64,000 nucleotides of DNA from Alkalicoccobacillus porphyridii (lineage in GTDB: Bacteria > Bacillota > Bacilli > Bacillales > Bacillaceae_D): contig NZ_VLXZ01000004.1 in NCBI RefSeq assembly GCF_007293315.1, positions 186,001 through 250,000 of the forward strand, in the 5' to 3' direction. Below the pieces are notes generated by a model that saw only the letters and a list, made by a program, of their open reading frames with translations, did not search any database and was not told where the DNA came from. The number at the start of each line of letters is the position of its first letter. Position 1 is the first letter of the stretch. Of the stretch, positions 63,236-64,000 are shown piece by piece. A program made the position numbers and the translations under genes.

Positions 63236-64000
63236 CTATAAAGAGAATATTCATTGGGATTGTCTGCATGTTTTGCTTAACAGGCTGTTGGGACAGTCGA
63301 AGTATTGAAGAGATATCTTTAGTTATTGGTGTGGGTGTAGACATAAGTGAGAGTGGTGAATATCTCTCCTTAGGACATCAAATTATTGTCCCCCCAAGTA
63401 ACAGTGGCGACAGCTCTCAAAATGCCCCGTTCAAAAACATTTATACTACAGGAAAAACGGTTCATAGTGCTATTCGTAACCTTGCTCTTCGTGATCACGC
63501 TGTAATTAGTGACCATCAGCGGGTTTTAATTATTCGAAAAGACGTATTACGAAAGTGGACAATTGAGGAAGTCATCAATCAGATGATTAAAGATGATCGC
63601 ACACGAAGAAGCCTGTTTGTGTTCATTACCGATGAACCAATAAAACAAGTGCTCGGAGTGTCTGACGCTGGAGAAATCCCTTCTAATCAATTGTATGATT
63701 TGATTGATAATCGCGGCAGATCTGCAAAAATTCTTCCTGAAGTCTCTTTAGGGAAGCTTTCTTCCAATTTGCAAAAAGGTGTTAGCTTTCTCTTGCAGGA
63801 TGTTCAAATCATTGACAATCGGTTAGCTTTATCCGGAGGGGGAGTTATCAAAGATAGTATGATTTTGGATCAAGAGCTCTCGATTGATGATATTGGTACG
63901 TTAAATTATTTAACCGGAGATATTGAAGGTGGAATCCTTTCTACAACACTTGAGGGAATGCCGCTCGCCTTTGAAATTCTTGATGATATGAATGTATCCA
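63232..64000 (+). CDS. Spore germinant receptor C subunit (GerAC family), 3' end cut off
   Basis: Lipoprotein subunit of the receptor. The start MTIKRIFIGIVCMFCLTGCW gives a lipoprotein signal peptide with the modified cysteine at 19, followed by the GerAC hallmark WDSRSIEEISLVIGVGVDIS. The open frame continues to the end of the window (256 codons), so about a third of the usual 370-400 residues is missing. ATG overlaps the B subunit stop (ATGA), and GGTGAG lies upstream. The last of three genes of a gerA-type operon. Confidence 0.92.
   Translation, partial: MTIKRIFIGIVCMFCLTGCWDSRSIEEISLVIGVGVDISESGEYLSLGHQIIVPPSNSGDSSQNAPFKNIYTTGKTVHSAIRNLALRDHAVISDHQRVLIIRKDVLRKWTIEEVINQMIKDDRTRRSLFVFITDEPIKQVLGVSDAGEIPSNQLYDLIDNRGRSAKILPEVSLGKLSSNLQKGVSFLLQDVQIIDNRLALSGGGVIKDSMILDQELSIDDIGTLNYLTGDIEGGILSTTLEGMPLAFEILDDMNVS

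Overview
The window looks like chromosomal DNA of a low-GC, spore-forming, flagellated member of the Bacillaceae, probably from the alkaliphilic or alkali-tolerant side of the family. The signs are strong AGGAGG ribosome binding sites, sporulation and germination genes (cwlC, a ytvI-like gene, a gerA-type operon), motAB, close matches to Bacillus subtilis MotA, CwlC, YeeI and Rtp, and a T-box leader. The species cannot be fixed from sequence reading alone.

The region appears to be the replication terminus. A sequence matching 24 of 28 bases of the B. subtilis dif site lies at 23275-23302, and a close homologue of the fork-arrest protein Rtp is encoded at 38741-39115. Topoisomerase IV (parE-parC, 12937-17350) is also here. 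Genes left of about 18 kb are mostly on the + strand and genes from about 36 to 60 kb mostly on the - strand, as expected where two forks converge.

Layout: 1-2.5 kb gluconate kinase (partial), CwlC amidase and a small protein; 2.7-5.8 kb sugar ABC importer without its own ATPase; 5.9-12.7 kb housekeeping genes and a two-gene OpuF-type compatible-solute importer; 12.9-17.4 kb parE-parC behind a LexA-like box; 17.4-23.2 kb stress protein, YtvI-like protein, motA-motB, YitT-family protein and a lipoprotein; 23.2-24.0 kb dif, a broken small gene and a type I toxin-antitoxin locus; 24.2-27.4 kb sugar oxidoreductase, isomerase, XRE-cupin regulator and cupin, sharing a TTCAAC-N3-GTTGAA operator; 27.6-29.9 kb katG.

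29.9-37.3 kb is an L-fucose catabolic cluster: mutarotase, lactonase and an AraC regulator on one strand; two SDR dehydrogenases, an FAH-family hydrolase and an enolase-superfamily dehydratase on the other; then a GH29 alpha-L-fucosidase. No fucose isomerase, kinase or aldolase is present, so the enzymes fit the non-phosphorylated route to pyruvate plus lactate. A second GH29 fucosidase (54026-55492) lies beside a LplB/LplC-type importer and a large AraC-type sensor-regulator, and a further sugar importer occupies 41.4-44.5 kb. None of the three importers carries an ATPase, so a shared MsmX-like ATPase is implied. CcpA-type cre sites precede each of these carbohydrate units except the two fucose catabolic operons.

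37.6-47.7 kb holds a CHRD surface protein, an SRPBCC protein, rtp, a Drr-type ABC exporter, a second-type TrpRS with a cysteine pattern resembling a 4Fe-4S site, its tryptophan T-box, and yeeI. The T-box is split by a 224-bp MITE-like element with perfect 14-bp terminal inverted repeats and an 11-bp target duplication. 55.6-57.7 kb carries a carotenoid desaturase-family gene and a membrane methyltransferase; 57.7-58.6 kb is non-coding with a 62-bp tandem repeat; htpG follows, and the window ends in a gerA-type germinant receptor operon cut inside the C subunit gene.
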